A DNA stretch of 64,000 nucleotides from VBCK01 sp035511515 (GTDB taxonomy: Bacteria > Pseudomonadota > Gammaproteobacteria > Burkholderiales > Burkholderiaceae_F): NCBI GenBank assembly GCA_035511515.1, contig DATKFG010000063.1, positions 1 to 64,000 on the forward strand. The letters run 5' to 3'. This document shows positions 44,990 to 54,708 of the stretch, one piece after another. Within the stretch, counting starts at the first letter, position 1; each line of letters opens with the position of its first letter. The position numbers were made by a program, and so were the translations under genes. The notes below the pieces were generated by a model. The model made no database searches and was not told where the DNA came from. It worked only from the letters and a program-made list of their open reading frames with translations.

Positions 44990-45925
44990 ATGCTCTCCAC
45001 CGTCGTGCGCCTGCCCAATCACCTGGGCGATGCCTGCATGGCCAGCCCCGCGCTGGACCTGCTGGCCTCGCGCGGCCATGCGCTCACGCTGGTCGGACAG
45101 GCGTGGGCGCGCGACCTGTTCGCCGGCTACCCGTGGCCGATGCTGGCCTTGCCGCCCGGCCGGCTCGCGCGCATCCGCGTGCTGCACCGGCTGGCGCGCT
45201 CGCTGCCGCGCGCCACCCCCGCGGTGCTGCTGACCAACTCGTTTTCCTCGGCGCTGCAGATGCGGCTGGCCAGGCTGCGTCCGATCGGTTACGACACGGA
45301 CCGGCGCGGCTGGCTGCTGGCGCAGGCGTTCCCGGTGCCGGACCGCTGGGCCAGCGACATGCACACGGTCGAGTACTACCACTGGCTGGCCCGCTGCGTG
45401 ATCGACCGGCCGGTGCCCGCGCCGACCCGAATCGAGCTGCGGCTGGCGCCGGCCGCCTACGTGCATGCGCGCTGGGTGCTGGAGTCGGCCGCGGTCAGAC
45501 CGCCCTATGTGATGCTGTGTCCGGTCGCCACCGGCCTGCACCACGGACAGGTCAAGGCCTGGGACGGGTTTGCGCGCCTGTGCGAGGAGCTGGTTCAGCG
45601 CGGACACACGGTGGTGGCCTGTCCCGGTCCGGGAGAACACGACGCGGTCGCCTCCAGCGTGCCGCGCGCGCTGCTGCTGCACGAGACCGACGTGGCGGGG
45701 TTTGCCGCGCTGCTGGCCCAGGCGCGCCTGGTGGTCGCCAACGACAGCGGCGCCGGCCACCTGGCCGCCGCGGTCGGGGCCCGCCTGATCAGCGTGTTCG
45801 GGGTGACGCAGATCGACAAGACGCGCCCGCTCGGTCCGAATACGCAGGTGATCGGCGGCAGCCGCGGATGGCCCGACTACGAGGAGGTGCGCGCCGCGGT
45901 GCTGGAGGCGCTGCTGACCGGCTGA
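44990..45925 (+). CDS. GT9 heptosyltransferase-like glycosyltransferase
   Basis: The protein has 311 residues. N-terminus STVVRLPNHLGDACMASPAL fits the GT9 (WaaC/WaaF) fold, as do CPVATGLHHGQVKAW and the nucleotide-sugar site VVANDSGAGHLAAAVGA with FGVTQIDKTRPLG. It would add a heptose from ADP-heptose to the lipopolysaccharide inner core in the cytoplasm. Whether it is heptosyltransferase I or II cannot be told. Its last 49 bases overlap the converging O-antigen ligase-like gene. Confidence 0.82.
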   Translation: MLSTVVRLPNHLGDACMASPALDLLASRGHALTLVGQAWARDLFAGYPWPMLALPPGRLARIRVLHRLARSLPRATPAVLLTNSFSSALQMRLARLRPIGYDTDRRGWLLAQAFPVPDRWASDMHTVEYYHWLARCVIDRPVPAPTRIELRLAPAAYVHARWVLESAAVRPPYVMLCPVATGLHHGQVKAWDGFARLCEELVQRGHTVVACPGPGEHDAVASSVPRALLLHETDVAGFAALLAQARLVVANDSGAGHLAAAVGARLISVFGVTQIDKTRPLGPNTQVIGGSRGWPDYEEVRAAVLEALLTG

Positions 45926-47172
45926 GTTCCATCGGGCGCCAGCAGCGCCCCCAGCAACAGCGCGATGAAGTGGCCTTCGCCGAAAGTCTGGAAGTGCGAG
46001 TTGAAAAGACTCGTGACGCTCCACGCCGCCAGCAGCGCCAGTGCGCAACTGCGATATGGCTGCGCCGCCGGCTGCAGCACGGCGCCGGCCAGCAATCCCA
46101 GGAAGGCGGCCAATCCGAGTACGCCGGCCTCGACCGTCACGCGCAGGTACTGGTTGTGCGGATCATGGACCGGGTGGGCGCACCAGTTCTGGAGCGGCTG
46201 GGTCCCGATCTGGTTGCGCACCTCCCCGTCGTAGGCGGACATGAAGCCGCCCACGCCGTAGCCGAACCAGGGCCGCACGCGTATCAGCGCGGCGGTCGTG
46301 CGCCACAACAGCAGCCTCAGACCGGTGGAGTTTTCCATCGGTGAGGAACAGTCCAGCGACGAGCGGCCCTCCTCGGCCACCAGCGCAAAGCGATGCTGCA
46401 CCATCGGCGAAACCGCCGCCAGAACACCCACCAGCACCACCAGCGCGGCAACGACCTGCCAGCGCCGCCAGCCGGTCAGCATCAGCACCGCGCCGCTGAC
46501 GGCGGCGACCACAAAGGCCACCTGGCCGCTGCGTCCGGCCGCAACCAGCACCAGGTTGGCCAGACAGATCAGCGCAGCTGCCGCCAGCAGCCCGCGCGAC
46601 CGCACCGACCGATCGCGCTGCGCGGCCAGCACGACCGCCATCAGCACGGCCACCGCCATCGTCATCGACTGCACCACGTGATTGCCGAACAGGGTGCCCG
46701 GGTAGCCCGGGTCGATCGACACCCGCGCGCTCCACATCCCGAACGACACGATCGCTCCAATGGCCGCCGCCGCGATCAGCGACAGGCAGAAGCGCTCCTT
46801 CCAGCGCCGATCGCCGAATGCCGCCGCCGTCAGTACGATCCACAGCATCGTGCGCCAGTTCCACCAGGCGTCCAGTCGCGCGTGCCACGGCGCGTGGGCC
46901 CAGCACATGGCCAGCGTCATCACCGCGAAGAAGATCAACGCCGCACGCCCCAGCGGCTGGCTCGCCGCCACGGCCAGGCGGGCCCGCATCGAACTCGATG
47001 CCAGCGCCAGCACCAGCGCCAGTCCCAGCGCGATGTTGGCCACCGGCGGCGATGAGAACGAGCCGATCGCCGCCACGATCAGCGCAATGCGCACGGCCGC
47101 GTCCCAGCGTCGGCCGGACTCGGACTGCGGCTGCGCTTCAGCTGCGAGCAAGCTCAGCCTCGCGCCGGCCAA
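45877..47172 (-). CDS. O-antigen ligase/Wzy-like membrane protein
   Basis: The protein has 431 residues with about ten membrane helices. A periplasmic loop contains NSTGLRLLLWRTTAALI, RPWFGYGVGGF and HDPHNQYLRVTVEAG, the Wzy_C/WaaL signature with the conserved His. It would attach O-antigen to the core, or polymerise a glycan. The C-terminus overlaps the GT9 gene. It sits downstream of the GT25 gene on the same strand. Ligase and polymerase are hard to tell apart from sequence. Confidence 0.8.
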   Translation of the reverse strand: MAGARLSLLAAEAQPQSESGRRWDAAVRIALIVAAIGSFSSPPVANIALGLALVLALASSSMRARLAVAASQPLGRAALIFFAVMTLAMCWAHAPWHARLDAWWNWRTMLWIVLTAAAFGDRRWKERFCLSLIAAAAIGAIVSFGMWSARVSIDPGYPGTLFGNHVVQSMTMAVAVLMAVVLAAQRDRSVRSRGLLAAAALICLANLVLVAAGRSGQVAFVVAAVSGAVLMLTGWRRWQVVAALVVLVGVLAAVSPMVQHRFALVAEEGRSSLDCSSPMENSTGLRLLLWRTTAALIRVRPWFGYGVGGFMSAYDGEVRNQIGTQPLQNWCAHPVHDPHNQYLRVTVEAGVLGLAAFLGLLAGAVLQPAAQPYRSCALALLAAWSVTSLFNSHFQTFGEGHFIALLLGALLAPDGTQPVSSASSTAARTSS

Positions 47173-47219
47173 CCATGCGGGTCACGGTCGAAGCCAAGGG
47201 TGTGCCGTCGCGCCCGCCG

Positions 47220-47999
47220 CTACTTGCCATCGATCGGGATCGTGCGGCCGCCGAACAGGCGGTGGCACAGACGATCCCAACGGAAGCGGATCCAGGCATA
47301 GATCCGCCCGCGGCCACGGCGCTTCTCGTCCAGCAGGCTGTGGAAGCGGCCATTCATGCTGCCCTGTTCGACGACGGGCTCGCGCAGCCAGAAATGTGGA
47401 ATGCCCAGCTCGGCGTCTATTTCGCGCAGCAGCCAGTCGGGCGGGCGCGTGACCCGGTTGCGTTGCAGCCATTGCAGCCGGCGCAGGCACGATTCGCGAT
47501 CCAGCACCAGCGCTTCGGCCGCCGGCAGCGGCCCGCCTGCCACCAGCATCGTCGGGGAGTGCTCGGCGCCTTCGGCGTAGCGGTTGTGCCCGCACCCCAG
47601 ATACAGCAGGCACGGCGTGCCGGCGCGGTCGAGCTCGTCGATGGCCTGGGCCAGCACCTCGTTGAAGCGGCGTGCCAGCACGACGTCGTCCTCGAACACC
47701 AGCACGCGCCGATAGCCGCGTTCAACGCAGATGCGCCAGGTCGCGATATGCTTGAGCACCGCCGACTGGTGCGGCAACCGCAGATCGCTCGGTGCGAAGG
47801 TTCGCTCGATCAGTTCGGGGGTGATCTGTGGCGGGTCGAAATCGAACACCCACTCGAAGTCGATGCCGAAGCGGGCCAGCTCCGCGCGCATGTGCTCGAT
47901 CCGGTCAGTGAACGTACGCACCGACACCACCAGAACGGCGTCGACCAGATCGTTGACGCGACCGCCGGTCGGACGAGGCCGGGCTGTTTCACTGCTCAT
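47220..47999 (-). CDS. GT25 family glycosyltransferase
   Basis: The protein has 259 residues. The GT25 pattern: VVSVRTFTDRIEHMRAELA, DLRLPHQSAVLKHIATWRIC, and the metal-binding VLVFEDDVV with acidic residues. Family members add galactose or glucose to the lipopolysaccharide core or surface glycans. It lies 47 bases upstream of the ligase-like gene on the same strand, so both are probably co-transcribed. It diverges from the GT4-like gene across a 31-base gap. Confidence 0.85.
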   Translation of the reverse strand: MSSETARPRPTGGRVNDLVDAVLVVSVRTFTDRIEHMRAELARFGIDFEWVFDFDPPQITPELIERTFAPSDLRLPHQSAVLKHIATWRICVERGYRRVLVFEDDVVLARRFNEVLAQAIDELDRAGTPCLLYLGCGHNRYAEGAEHSPTMLVAGGPLPAAEALVLDRESCLRRLQWLQRNRVTRPPDWLLREIDAELGIPHFWLREPVVEQGSMNGRFHSLLDEKRRGRGRIYAWIRFRWDRLCHRLFGGRTIPIDGK

Positions 48000-48030
48000 C
48001 TGACGATTTTATCCGAAGGTCCCGAGCGCC

Positions 48031-49170
48031 TTGCCGCCGACCAGCATCGAAGTCATCGAGCCGACCATGGCGAGCGAGGCGGGCCACTGTGCCGCGCTGT
48101 TCGTGAGCCTGCGCGCGGCCGGGCCCACGCTGCCGTACCGGCTCTGGATCGACCGGCGCGCGCGGCTGCCCGCGATCGAGCAGCAAGGCGTGCCGCTGCG
48201 GCGGTTCTTCGCCCGGCGCTGGCGCAAGCTGCAGGCGCTGTGGCTTTACCGGCAGCTGCGGCGCAGCGGCGCGCCGATCCTGGTGCCGACCGCGACCTGG
48301 TTCGATCTGCGCGCGCTGGACCTGGCGGGGCGGGGCCGCATCGCTCCGCGGCGCGCGTTTCTGTACTTTCACAAATGGCGCGCCTCGGCGCGGCGCGCGC
48401 AGGCGCTCGCGCGCCTGGCCCGGCGCCAGCCTGACCTCGCGCTGTTCGGCACGTCGCCGGCGATCGTGCAGGCGCTGCGCGCAGCGGGCTTCGCGCACGT
48501 CGAGCAGATCGTGCCGGTGCTGAGCACGGACCCGGCGCCGCCGCCGGCGGCGTTCCGCGCGCTGCTGTCAGCCGGCGCGGCCCGGGCCGACAAGGGATTC
48601 ACGCACGTGGTGGACCTGGTCGAGCACCTGGCCGCCTCCGGGTCGAACCTGCCGATCGTGGTGCAGGCCTCGGGCGATCACTACGGCCGCTTCGACGAGC
48701 GCACGCAGGCCGCCCTGCAGCGGCTGCGGCGCTGCCGCTACCCTCACCTGACCGTGCTGGCCGACACGATGGACGCGCGGCAGTACCAGGATCTGTTCAC
48801 TGGCGCGATCTGCCTGCAGCCCTACGAGCGGGCGGACTACGCCGACAAGATGAGCGCGGTCACGTTCGACGCGCTGCGCCACGGCGCGCCCATCGTGACC
48901 GTCGCCGGCACCACGATGGCCGCCACGGTCGAGGCCAGCGGCGCCGGCCTGGTGGTGGACGAGCCGAGCCCGCAGGCCCTGCTGGCGGCGTGCCAGGCGG
49001 TGCTGCGGCGGTACGGCGAGTTTTCGCAGCAGGCCCGACGGGAGGGCGCCGCGCACGCGCCCGAGTCAGCCTGGCGCCCGCTCATCGAGCAACTGCGGCT
49101 GGCTATCGACGCAGATGCCGGTCGCGCCACACCAGGAACGCCAGGTATCCGACCACCAGCAGGTTGCTGA
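48031..49170 (+). CDS. GT4-like glycosyltransferase
   Basis: The protein has 379 residues from a TTG at 48031 with GAAGG upstream; an ATG at 48067 would cut into the N-terminal strand IEVIEPTMASEAGHC. The C-terminal Rossmann half has AGAARADKGFTHVVDLVEHL, LQPYERADYADKMSAVTFDAL and GAPIVTVAGT, the GT-B donor site. The donor and acceptor are unknown; the neighbours suggest surface glycan synthesis. Its last 68 bases overlap the DUF2127-like gene. Confidence 0.75.
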   Translation: MPPTSIEVIEPTMASEAGHCAALFVSLRAAGPTLPYRLWIDRRARLPAIEQQGVPLRRFFARRWRKLQALWLYRQLRRSGAPILVPTATWFDLRALDLAGRGRIAPRRAFLYFHKWRASARRAQALARLARRQPDLALFGTSPAIVQALRAAGFAHVEQIVPVLSTDPAPPPAAFRALLSAGAARADKGFTHVVDLVEHLAASGSNLPIVVQASGDHYGRFDERTQAALQRLRRCRYPHLTVLADTMDARQYQDLFTGAICLQPYERADYADKMSAVTFDALRHGAPIVTVAGTTMAATVEASGAGLVVDEPSPQALLAACQAVLRRYGEFSQQARREGAAHAPESAWRPLIEQLRLAIDADAGRATPGTPGIRPPAGC

Positions 49171-49582
49171 CCAGCACCACGACGGCAGCGACCGTCGGCT
49201 TCTCGATCAGATGCCCGACCTCGAATGGGACGTACAGGGCCCCCGACACCGCCCCCAGCCATTGACCCCAGGTGCGCTGGTACCACAACCCGTAGGCCTC
49301 GCAGAAGCGCAGCAGCACGTAGCCGGTCGCCAGCAGCACCAGCGAGCGCAGGTTGGTGTTGGCCAGCACATCGGCGTAGCGCAGGACCGCTGCCGGATAG
49401 CGTTCGCCGGGATTCAAGCCGAAGCGCTCGATCAGGGCAGTCAGGATCTGATGCAGGTCGTGATGCACCAGGCTGAGCAGCCCCAGGCTGGCAGCCAGCG
49501 CAGTGGCTCCTTTGACGGCCTCGAAGGCTGCGATCGTCCGTAAGGCCCGTCGCCTTGCAACCGGATGCGAAGAGTGGGGCAC
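49103..49582 (-). CDS. DUF2127-like membrane protein
   Basis: The protein has 159 residues from a GTG at 49582; the frame extends upstream to 49651 inside dnaE, so the later start is chosen. Four membrane segments are visible, the first RTIAAFEAVKGATALAASLG, with YGLWYQRTWGQWLGAVSGAL in a later loop. This fits DUF2127, a small inner-membrane family of unknown function. It lies 16 bases after dnaE on the same strand and may be read through from it. Confidence 0.75.
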   Translation of the reverse strand: MPHSSHPVARRRALRTIAAFEAVKGATALAASLGLLSLVHHDLHQILTALIERFGLNPGERYPAAVLRYADVLANTNLRSLVLLATGYVLLRFCEAYGLWYQRTWGQWLGAVSGALYVPFEVGHLIEKPTVAAVVVLVSNLLVVGYLAFLVWRDRHLRR

Positions 49583-49598
49583 GCGAATCCGACCGGCC

Positions 49599-52500
49599 TC
49601 AAGCGTAGGCGAATTCGGCCGAGCGGACGGTGGACTGCGCCCGCAGGTCATCGATCAGCCGGTCCTCGCCGCGCACGCGCCAGCTGTCGGGCAGAGGAAT
49701 CTCGACGCGGGCCGCGCCGTTGGAGTACGCCACCACCACGCGGCAGCCGGCCGGCAGCGCCTCGGATCTCGCCTCGGCCGCGCGGTCGACCGCACCGGCG
49801 CCGCCGCCATTGGCGCCGTTGCCCGGGCTGCCGTCGGCCGTGCGCTCGGCCCGATACGCCGCCAGCACATCCTTCAGCCCCGCCGCATCGTGCCCGCCGC
49901 GGATCTCGATGCGAAGCGCGGCGCGCGCACCGCAGCGCGCCTGTGCCAGGTCCATCAGTTCGTCGGCGGTCACGGCCAGCCGCTGCGAGAACTCGTCAAA
50001 GCGCGCCCGCCCGGTCACGAACAGCAGCGCATCCTCTTTCAGCAGCGCGCGCCGCCGCTCGTACAGCTCCGAGAAAACAGCCACTTCCAGCTGCGCACTG
50101 CCGTCGTCGATCATCACCGCGCACATGCGCCCGCGCCGGGTGTTCTGCTGGCGCACCGACACCACGATGCCGCACACGCGCAGGCTGTCGCGCGACTGCT
50201 TCAGGTCCGCGAGGCGAGTCGGCGCAATCCGGCGCGCCTCCTGCTCGAACTCGGTGAACAGGTGCCCGCTGAAGTAGAAGCCCAGCGCCAGCTTCTCCTG
50301 GGCCAGGCGCTCGCGCTCGGTCCACGGCTGCGCCGGCACCATTTCCAGCTCGACCGCGCCGGCCCGCTCGGAGCCGAACAGGCTCGCCTGCCCGGCGCTG
50401 GCGGCGGCGCGCTCGGCGATCTCGATCGCGCGCCCCACCGAAGCCAGCAGCGCCGCGCGGTTCGCCTCGAGCGCATCGAAGCAGCCCGCCCGCACCAGCG
50501 ACTCCAGCACGCGCCGGTTCACGATGCGACGGTCCACCCGCAGGCACAGGTCGAGCAGGCCCTTGAACGGACCGCCCGATTGCCGCACCGAAACGAGGTG
50601 CTCGACGGCCGCCGCGCCGGTGCCCTTGATCGCCCCCAGTCCATAGCGGACCGTGTCCCCATCGACCGGCTCGAAGCGCCACACCCCCGAGGCGATGTCG
50701 GGCGCCAGCACCTTCAACCCGTTGGCGCGCGCGTCCAGGATCAGGTCCTGCACCTTGTCGGTGTCGTCCAGCACGGCCGACAGGTTGGCCGCCGCAAAGG
50801 CGGCCGGATGGTGCGCCTTGAAGTAGGCGGTCTGGTACGCCACCAGCGCGTAGGCGGCCGCGTGCGACTTGTTGAATCCGTAGCCCGCGAACTTCTCCAT
50901 CAGGTCGAACATTTCCGCGGCCACGTTGTCGCGGACCTGGTTGGCGCGCGCGCCGTCGATGAAAATGGAGCGCTGCTTGGCCATCTCCTCCGGCTTTTTC
51001 TTGCCCATCGCGCGCCGCAGCAGATCGGCCGATCCCAGCGAGTAGCCGCCGATCACCTGCGCGATCTTCATCACCTGTTCCTGATAGACCATGATTCCGT
51101 AGGTCGGATTCAGGATCGGCTCCATTCTCGGATCCAGGTACTGCGGCCGCTTGCCGTGCTTGCGCTCGCAGAACTCCGGGATCAGCTCCATCGGGCCGGG
51201 GCGGTACAGCGCGACCAGCGCGATCAGATCGTCGAACCGGTCCGGGCGGGCGCGCTTGAGCAGGTCGCGCATCCCGCGCGATTCGAACTGGAACACGGCG
51301 GTCGTGTTGGCGCGCCGGAATATTTCGAAGGTGGCCGCATCGTCCAGCGGGATCGAATCCAGCAACAGCGTGCAGTCCGGCTGCAGCGCCCGCACGTAGC
51401 GCAGCGCCAGATCCAGGATGGTCAGCGTCGTCAGTCCCAGAAAGTCGAACTTGACCAGTCCGATCGCCTCGACGTCGTCCTTGTCGAACTGGCTGACCGC
51501 GGACTCGGTGCCCTGCGCGCAGTACAGCGGACAGTAATCGGTCAGGCGCCCGGGCGCGATCAGCACGCCGCCGGCGTGCATGCCGACGTTGCGGATCAGG
51601 CCTTCGAGCTGGCGCGCCAGCTCGACGATCTCGCCCGCCTCCTCGTCGGCCGCCACCGCTTCGGCAAAGGCCGGCTCGTCGCGCAACGCGCGGTCCAGAG
51701 TCCACGGGTCGGTCGGATTGTGCGGGATCAGCTTGGACAGGTGATCGCACTTGGAGTACGGCAGGTCCAGCACGCGGCCGACGTCGCGCACCACCGCCTT
51801 GGCGCCCAGCGTTCCGAAGGTGGCGATCTGCGCCACCGCCTGCGCGCCGTATTTGTTCTTCACGTAGTCGATGACGCGGTCGCGCCCGTCCTGGCAGAAG
51901 TCGATGTCGAAGTCCGGCATCGACACGCGCTCCGGATTCAGGAAGCGCTCGAACAGCAGGTCGTAGCGCAACGGATCCAGGTCGGTGATGCTCAGCGCGT
52001 AGGCCACCAGCGACCCCGCACCGGAGCCGCGCCCGGGGCCGACCGGAATGCCGTTGTCCTTGGCCCAGTTGATGAAGTCGGCCACGATCAGGAAGTAACC
52101 CGAAAAGCCCATCCCCGCGATGGTCGCCAGCTCCTGTTCCAATCGGGCCAGGTAGGTGGGCCGCCGCCGCTCGCGCTCGGCATCGTCGGCGAACAGCCGA
52201 ACCAGCCGGCGTTCGAGCCCCTGCAGCGACAACTCGCGGCAGTAGCGATCCAGCGAAACGCCGGCCGGGGTCGGAAACTCCGGCAGCCGCGCCCGTCCCA
52301 GCTCCAGCGCCAGGTTGCAGCGCTTGGCGATTTCGATCGAATTGGCCAGCGCCGAGGGCACGTCCGCGAACAATTCGGCCATCTCGGCCTGCGACTTGAA
52401 GTACTGCTGCGGCGAGAAGCGCCGCGGGCGGCGCGGATCGGCCAGCGTGTAGCCTTCGGCGATGCAGACCCGGGCTTCGTGCGCGCGAAAGTCCGTCGCG

Positions 52501-53126
52501 GCGATGAACTGCACCGGGTGGGTCGCCACCACCGGAAGCGCGAGCTCGCCCGCGAGCGACAGCGCCGCCCGGCAGTACCCCTCGTCGCCATCGCGACCGG
52601 CGCGCTGCAGTTCCAGATAGAAGCGCCCGGGGAAAAGGCCCGCCAGCCGCACCGCGGCGGCGCGCGCCGCCGGCGTCTGCCCGGTGCACAGCAGGGCACC
52701 GACTTCGCCCTGCGCCGCGCCCGAAAGCGCGATCAGCCCCGCGGAGCCGGCCTCGCGCAGCCATTCGAGGCGCACTTCGCCCCGGTCGCGGTGCCGGTTC
52801 TGCAGCCAGGCGCGCGACAGCAGCTCGCACAGGTTGCGGTAGCCGTCGCGGTCCTGCACCAGCAGCAGCAAGCGGAACGGGTTGTCGCGGTCGGCCTCGT
52901 GCGTGACCCACACGTCGCAACCGATGACCGGCTTGACGCCGCGGTGGCGCGCCGCCGCGTAGAAGCGCACGGCGCCGAACAGGTTGCCCAGATCGGTCAG
53001 CGCCAGCGCGCCCTGCCGGTCGGCCGCGGCCGTCTGCACCGCCTCGTCGATGCGCGCAACGCCATCGACCACCGAGAACTCGGAGTGCAGGCGCAGGTGG
53101 ACGAAGCGTTGCGACATGCGGAACAT
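49599..53126 (-). CDS. dnaE: DNA polymerase III alpha subunit
   Basis: The protein has 1175 residues, the usual DnaE length. The PHP domain starts HLRLHSEFSVVDG. The polymerase core includes GPGRGSGAGSLVAYAL and the catalytic aspartates in MPDFDIDFCQDGRDRVIDYV, followed by FIRNVGMHAGG-type and GYGFNKSHAAAYALVAYQT segments. The C-terminus holds the OB-fold and tau-binding region. It is the replicative polymerase. An ATG three codons later (53117) is equally possible as start. Confidence 0.97.
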   Translation of the reverse strand: MFRMSQRFVHLRLHSEFSVVDGVARIDEAVQTAAADRQGALALTDLGNLFGAVRFYAAARHRGVKPVIGCDVWVTHEADRDNPFRLLLLVQDRDGYRNLCELLSRAWLQNRHRDRGEVRLEWLREAGSAGLIALSGAAQGEVGALLCTGQTPAARAAAVRLAGLFPGRFYLELQRAGRDGDEGYCRAALSLAGELALPVVATHPVQFIAATDFRAHEARVCIAEGYTLADPRRPRRFSPQQYFKSQAEMAELFADVPSALANSIEIAKRCNLALELGRARLPEFPTPAGVSLDRYCRELSLQGLERRLVRLFADDAERERRRPTYLARLEQELATIAGMGFSGYFLIVADFINWAKDNGIPVGPGRGSGAGSLVAYALSITDLDPLRYDLLFERFLNPERVSMPDFDIDFCQDGRDRVIDYVKNKYGAQAVAQIATFGTLGAKAVVRDVGRVLDLPYSKCDHLSKLIPHNPTDPWTLDRALRDEPAFAEAVAADEEAGEIVELARQLEGLIRNVGMHAGGVLIAPGRLTDYCPLYCAQGTESAVSQFDKDDVEAIGLVKFDFLGLTTLTILDLALRYVRALQPDCTLLLDSIPLDDAATFEIFRRANTTAVFQFESRGMRDLLKRARPDRFDDLIALVALYRPGPMELIPEFCERKHGKRPQYLDPRMEPILNPTYGIMVYQEQVMKIAQVIGGYSLGSADLLRRAMGKKKPEEMAKQRSIFIDGARANQVRDNVAAEMFDLMEKFAGYGFNKSHAAAYALVAYQTAYFKAHHPAAFAAANLSAVLDDTDKVQDLILDARANGLKVLAPDIASGVWRFEPVDGDTVRYGLGAIKGTGAAAVEHLVSVRQSGGPFKGLLDLCLRVDRRIVNRRVLESLVRAGCFDALEANRAALLASVGRAIEIAERAAASAGQASLFGSERAGAVELEMVPAQPWTERERLAQEKLALGFYFSGHLFTEFEQEARRIAPTRLADLKQSRDSLRVCGIVVSVRQQNTRRGRMCAVMIDDGSAQLEVAVFSELYERRRALLKEDALLFVTGRARFDEFSQRLAVTADELMDLAQARCGARAALRIEIRGGHDAAGLKDVLAAYRAERTADGSPGNGANGGGAGAVDRAAEARSEALPAGCRVVVAYSNGAARVEIPLPDSWRVRGEDRLIDDLRAQSTVRSAEFAYA

Positions 53127-53219
53127 TCTATCGGGGTGTGGTCCGCAGCGACGCGGCTAAGATGTGCACTGTCGATCGCTGCGCCTGTGCAAATTCGACG
53201 CCATTGGGAGAGCGACCCT

Positions 53220-54014
53220 GTGAAAATCGAACTGACGGGAAAGACCGCGCTGGTCACCGGCTCCAGCGCCGGAATCGGACGAGCCATCGCGCGGGAACTG
53301 GCGGCCGCCGGGGCCCGCGTGGTCATCAACGGGCGGCGCGAAGCGACGGCGCAAGCCGCGCTGCAGGCGCTGCGCGCGCAGCTTCCCGGGGCGAGCTTTC
53401 AGGCGGTGGCGGCCGACGTGGCCACTGCGCAGGGCTGCGCAGCGCTGGTCCGCGCCGCGGCCGACGTCGACATCCTGGTGAACAACGCCGGCATTTTCGA
53501 ACCGAAGGACTTCTTCGAGATTCCGGATCAGGACTGGACGCGCTTTTTCGAAACCAACGTGATGTCCGGGGTCAGGCTGTCGCGCGCGTACATGCCGGGC
53601 ATGCTGAAACGCAACTGGGGCCGGATCGTTTTCATCTCTTCCGAATCTGCGCTGCACACTCCGAAGGAGATGATCCATTACGGGTTCACCAAGACCGCGC
53701 AGCTCGCGGTGTCGCGCGGGCTGGCCGAACTGACGGCCGGCACCGCGGTCACCGTCAACAGCGTGCTGCCGGGGCCGACCCGATCCGATGGGGTGGAGCA
53801 ATTCCTTCAGGCGATGGCCAAGCAGGCCGGAGTCTCGCCCGAGGTGCTCGCCGCCCAATTCATCAAGGAACAGCGCCCCACCTCGCTGCTGCAGCGCTTT
53901 GCGACCGTCGAGGAGGTCGCCAACATGGTCGTGTACGCCTGCTCGCCGCAGGCATCGGCCACCAACGGCGCCGCGCTGCGCGTGGAAGGCGGAATCGTCC
54001 GGACCATCGCGTAG
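53220..54014 (+). CDS. SDR family oxidoreductase
   Basis: The protein has 264 residues from a GTG with GGGAGAG upstream. Cofactor motif TGSSAGIG, NNAG, catalytic Ser in FISSESAL and Y-x-x-x-K as YGFTK. This is a classical short-chain dehydrogenase/reductase using NAD(P)(H); the sequence resembles 3-oxoacyl-ACP reductase-like members. The substrate is unknown. It diverges from dnaE. Confidence 0.9.
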   Translation: MKIELTGKTALVTGSSAGIGRAIARELAAAGARVVINGRREATAQAALQALRAQLPGASFQAVAADVATAQGCAALVRAAADVDILVNNAGIFEPKDFFEIPDQDWTRFFETNVMSGVRLSRAYMPGMLKRNWGRIVFISSESALHTPKEMIHYGFTKTAQLAVSRGLAELTAGTAVTVNSVLPGPTRSDGVEQFLQAMAKQAGVSPEVLAAQFIKEQRPTSLLQRFATVEEVANMVVYACSPQASATNGAALRVEGGIVRTIA

Positions 54015-54027
54015 GGGCGCGCGCCCC
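54014..54027. terminator. GC-rich palindrome between convergent genes
   Basis: GGGGCGCGCGCCCC is a perfect 14-base palindrome directly at the SDR stop, in the 21-base gap before the converging NnrU-like gene. It could act as a bidirectional terminator; no T run follows. Confidence 0.4.
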
Positions 54028-54035
54028 CAACGGCC

Positions 54036-54614
54036 TCAATCGAACGGGCGTGTGCCGATCAGCCACTCGTGCAGGCGGGCGGCGAACACGATCCAGGCGA
54101 CCGCGCCGATCGCGACCGCCACGGCATCGCGCGCCAGGCTGCCCTGCGGCTGCGGCTGGGCCGAGGCGCGATCGCGGCGGCGCGCGGCCGCATAGACCGC
54201 CACGGCCCAGACCACGAACGATCCGAACAGCAGCACATCGGCCAGCGTGGCGGCCGACAGCAGGTGGCCGAAAGCCCAGGTCTTGGTGCCCAGCGTCAGC
54301 GGGTGGCCGGTGGCCGCCTTGAGGTGCGTTCCCGGAACGTAGGCGGCCGCCAGCAGCACGAACGCAACCAGCACCAGCAGCGCCGTCACGTAGTGCAGCC
54401 AGCCCGGCGGGACCCACAGTACCGGCGCGTTTGCGCGCGCCAGCGAAAAGCCCCAGATCAACAATGCCAGTGCGCCGATCGAGACGACCGAGTACAGGCT
54501 CTTCCAGCGCGCCTCGCCCAGCGCGGCGCACTGCCGGGTGCGCCACGGCTCGGCCACCACGCGCACCGAATGCAGTCCCAGGAACAGGATCAATCCGACG
54601 ATCAAGACCGCCAT
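54036..54614 (-). CDS. NnrU family membrane protein
   Basis: The protein has 192 residues from the ATG at 54614 with GGAGGGG upstream. Five or six membrane helices, with the early signature LFLGLHSVRVVAEPWR and WKSLYSVVSI, then ATGHPLTLGTKTWAFGHLLS. NnrU proteins are integral membrane proteins linked with nitric oxide and denitrification genes in some bacteria; the biochemical role is unsettled. The gene converges on the SDR gene. Confidence 0.8.
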   Translation of the reverse strand: MAVLIVGLILFLGLHSVRVVAEPWRTRQCAALGEARWKSLYSVVSIGALALLIWGFSLARANAPVLWVPPGWLHYVTALLVLVAFVLLAAAYVPGTHLKAATGHPLTLGTKTWAFGHLLSAATLADVLLFGSFVVWAVAVYAAARRRDRASAQPQPQGSLARDAVAVAIGAVAWIVFAARLHEWLIGTRPFD

Positions 54615-54708
54615 CCGCCCCTCCGCCGATCGGTCGAGCCAATTCGAAGTATGACCCGGCCTGCGCCGTGTGCGAAGCTGCTGCCCACCGCACTGTACGG
54701 ACGCCAAC

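Noticed and set aside
43109..46048. Extension of msbA to a 979-residue protein
   Set aside because: The extra 380 residues run antisense to the GT9 gene. The GTG at 44887 with a ribosome-binding site fits the normal MsbA length.
49996..52920. A 974-codon same-strand frame inside dnaE
   Set aside because: Out-of-frame reading of dnaE, with Gly/Arg/Ala-rich sequence and no motif.
49503..54014. A 1503-codon open frame on the plus strand running opposite dnaE
   Set aside because: It is the antisense shadow of dnaE. Only its last part, from 53220, is a real gene (the SDR oxidoreductase). The earlier part has no domain and an Arg/Ala/Gln-rich composition typical of shadows in GC-rich DNA.
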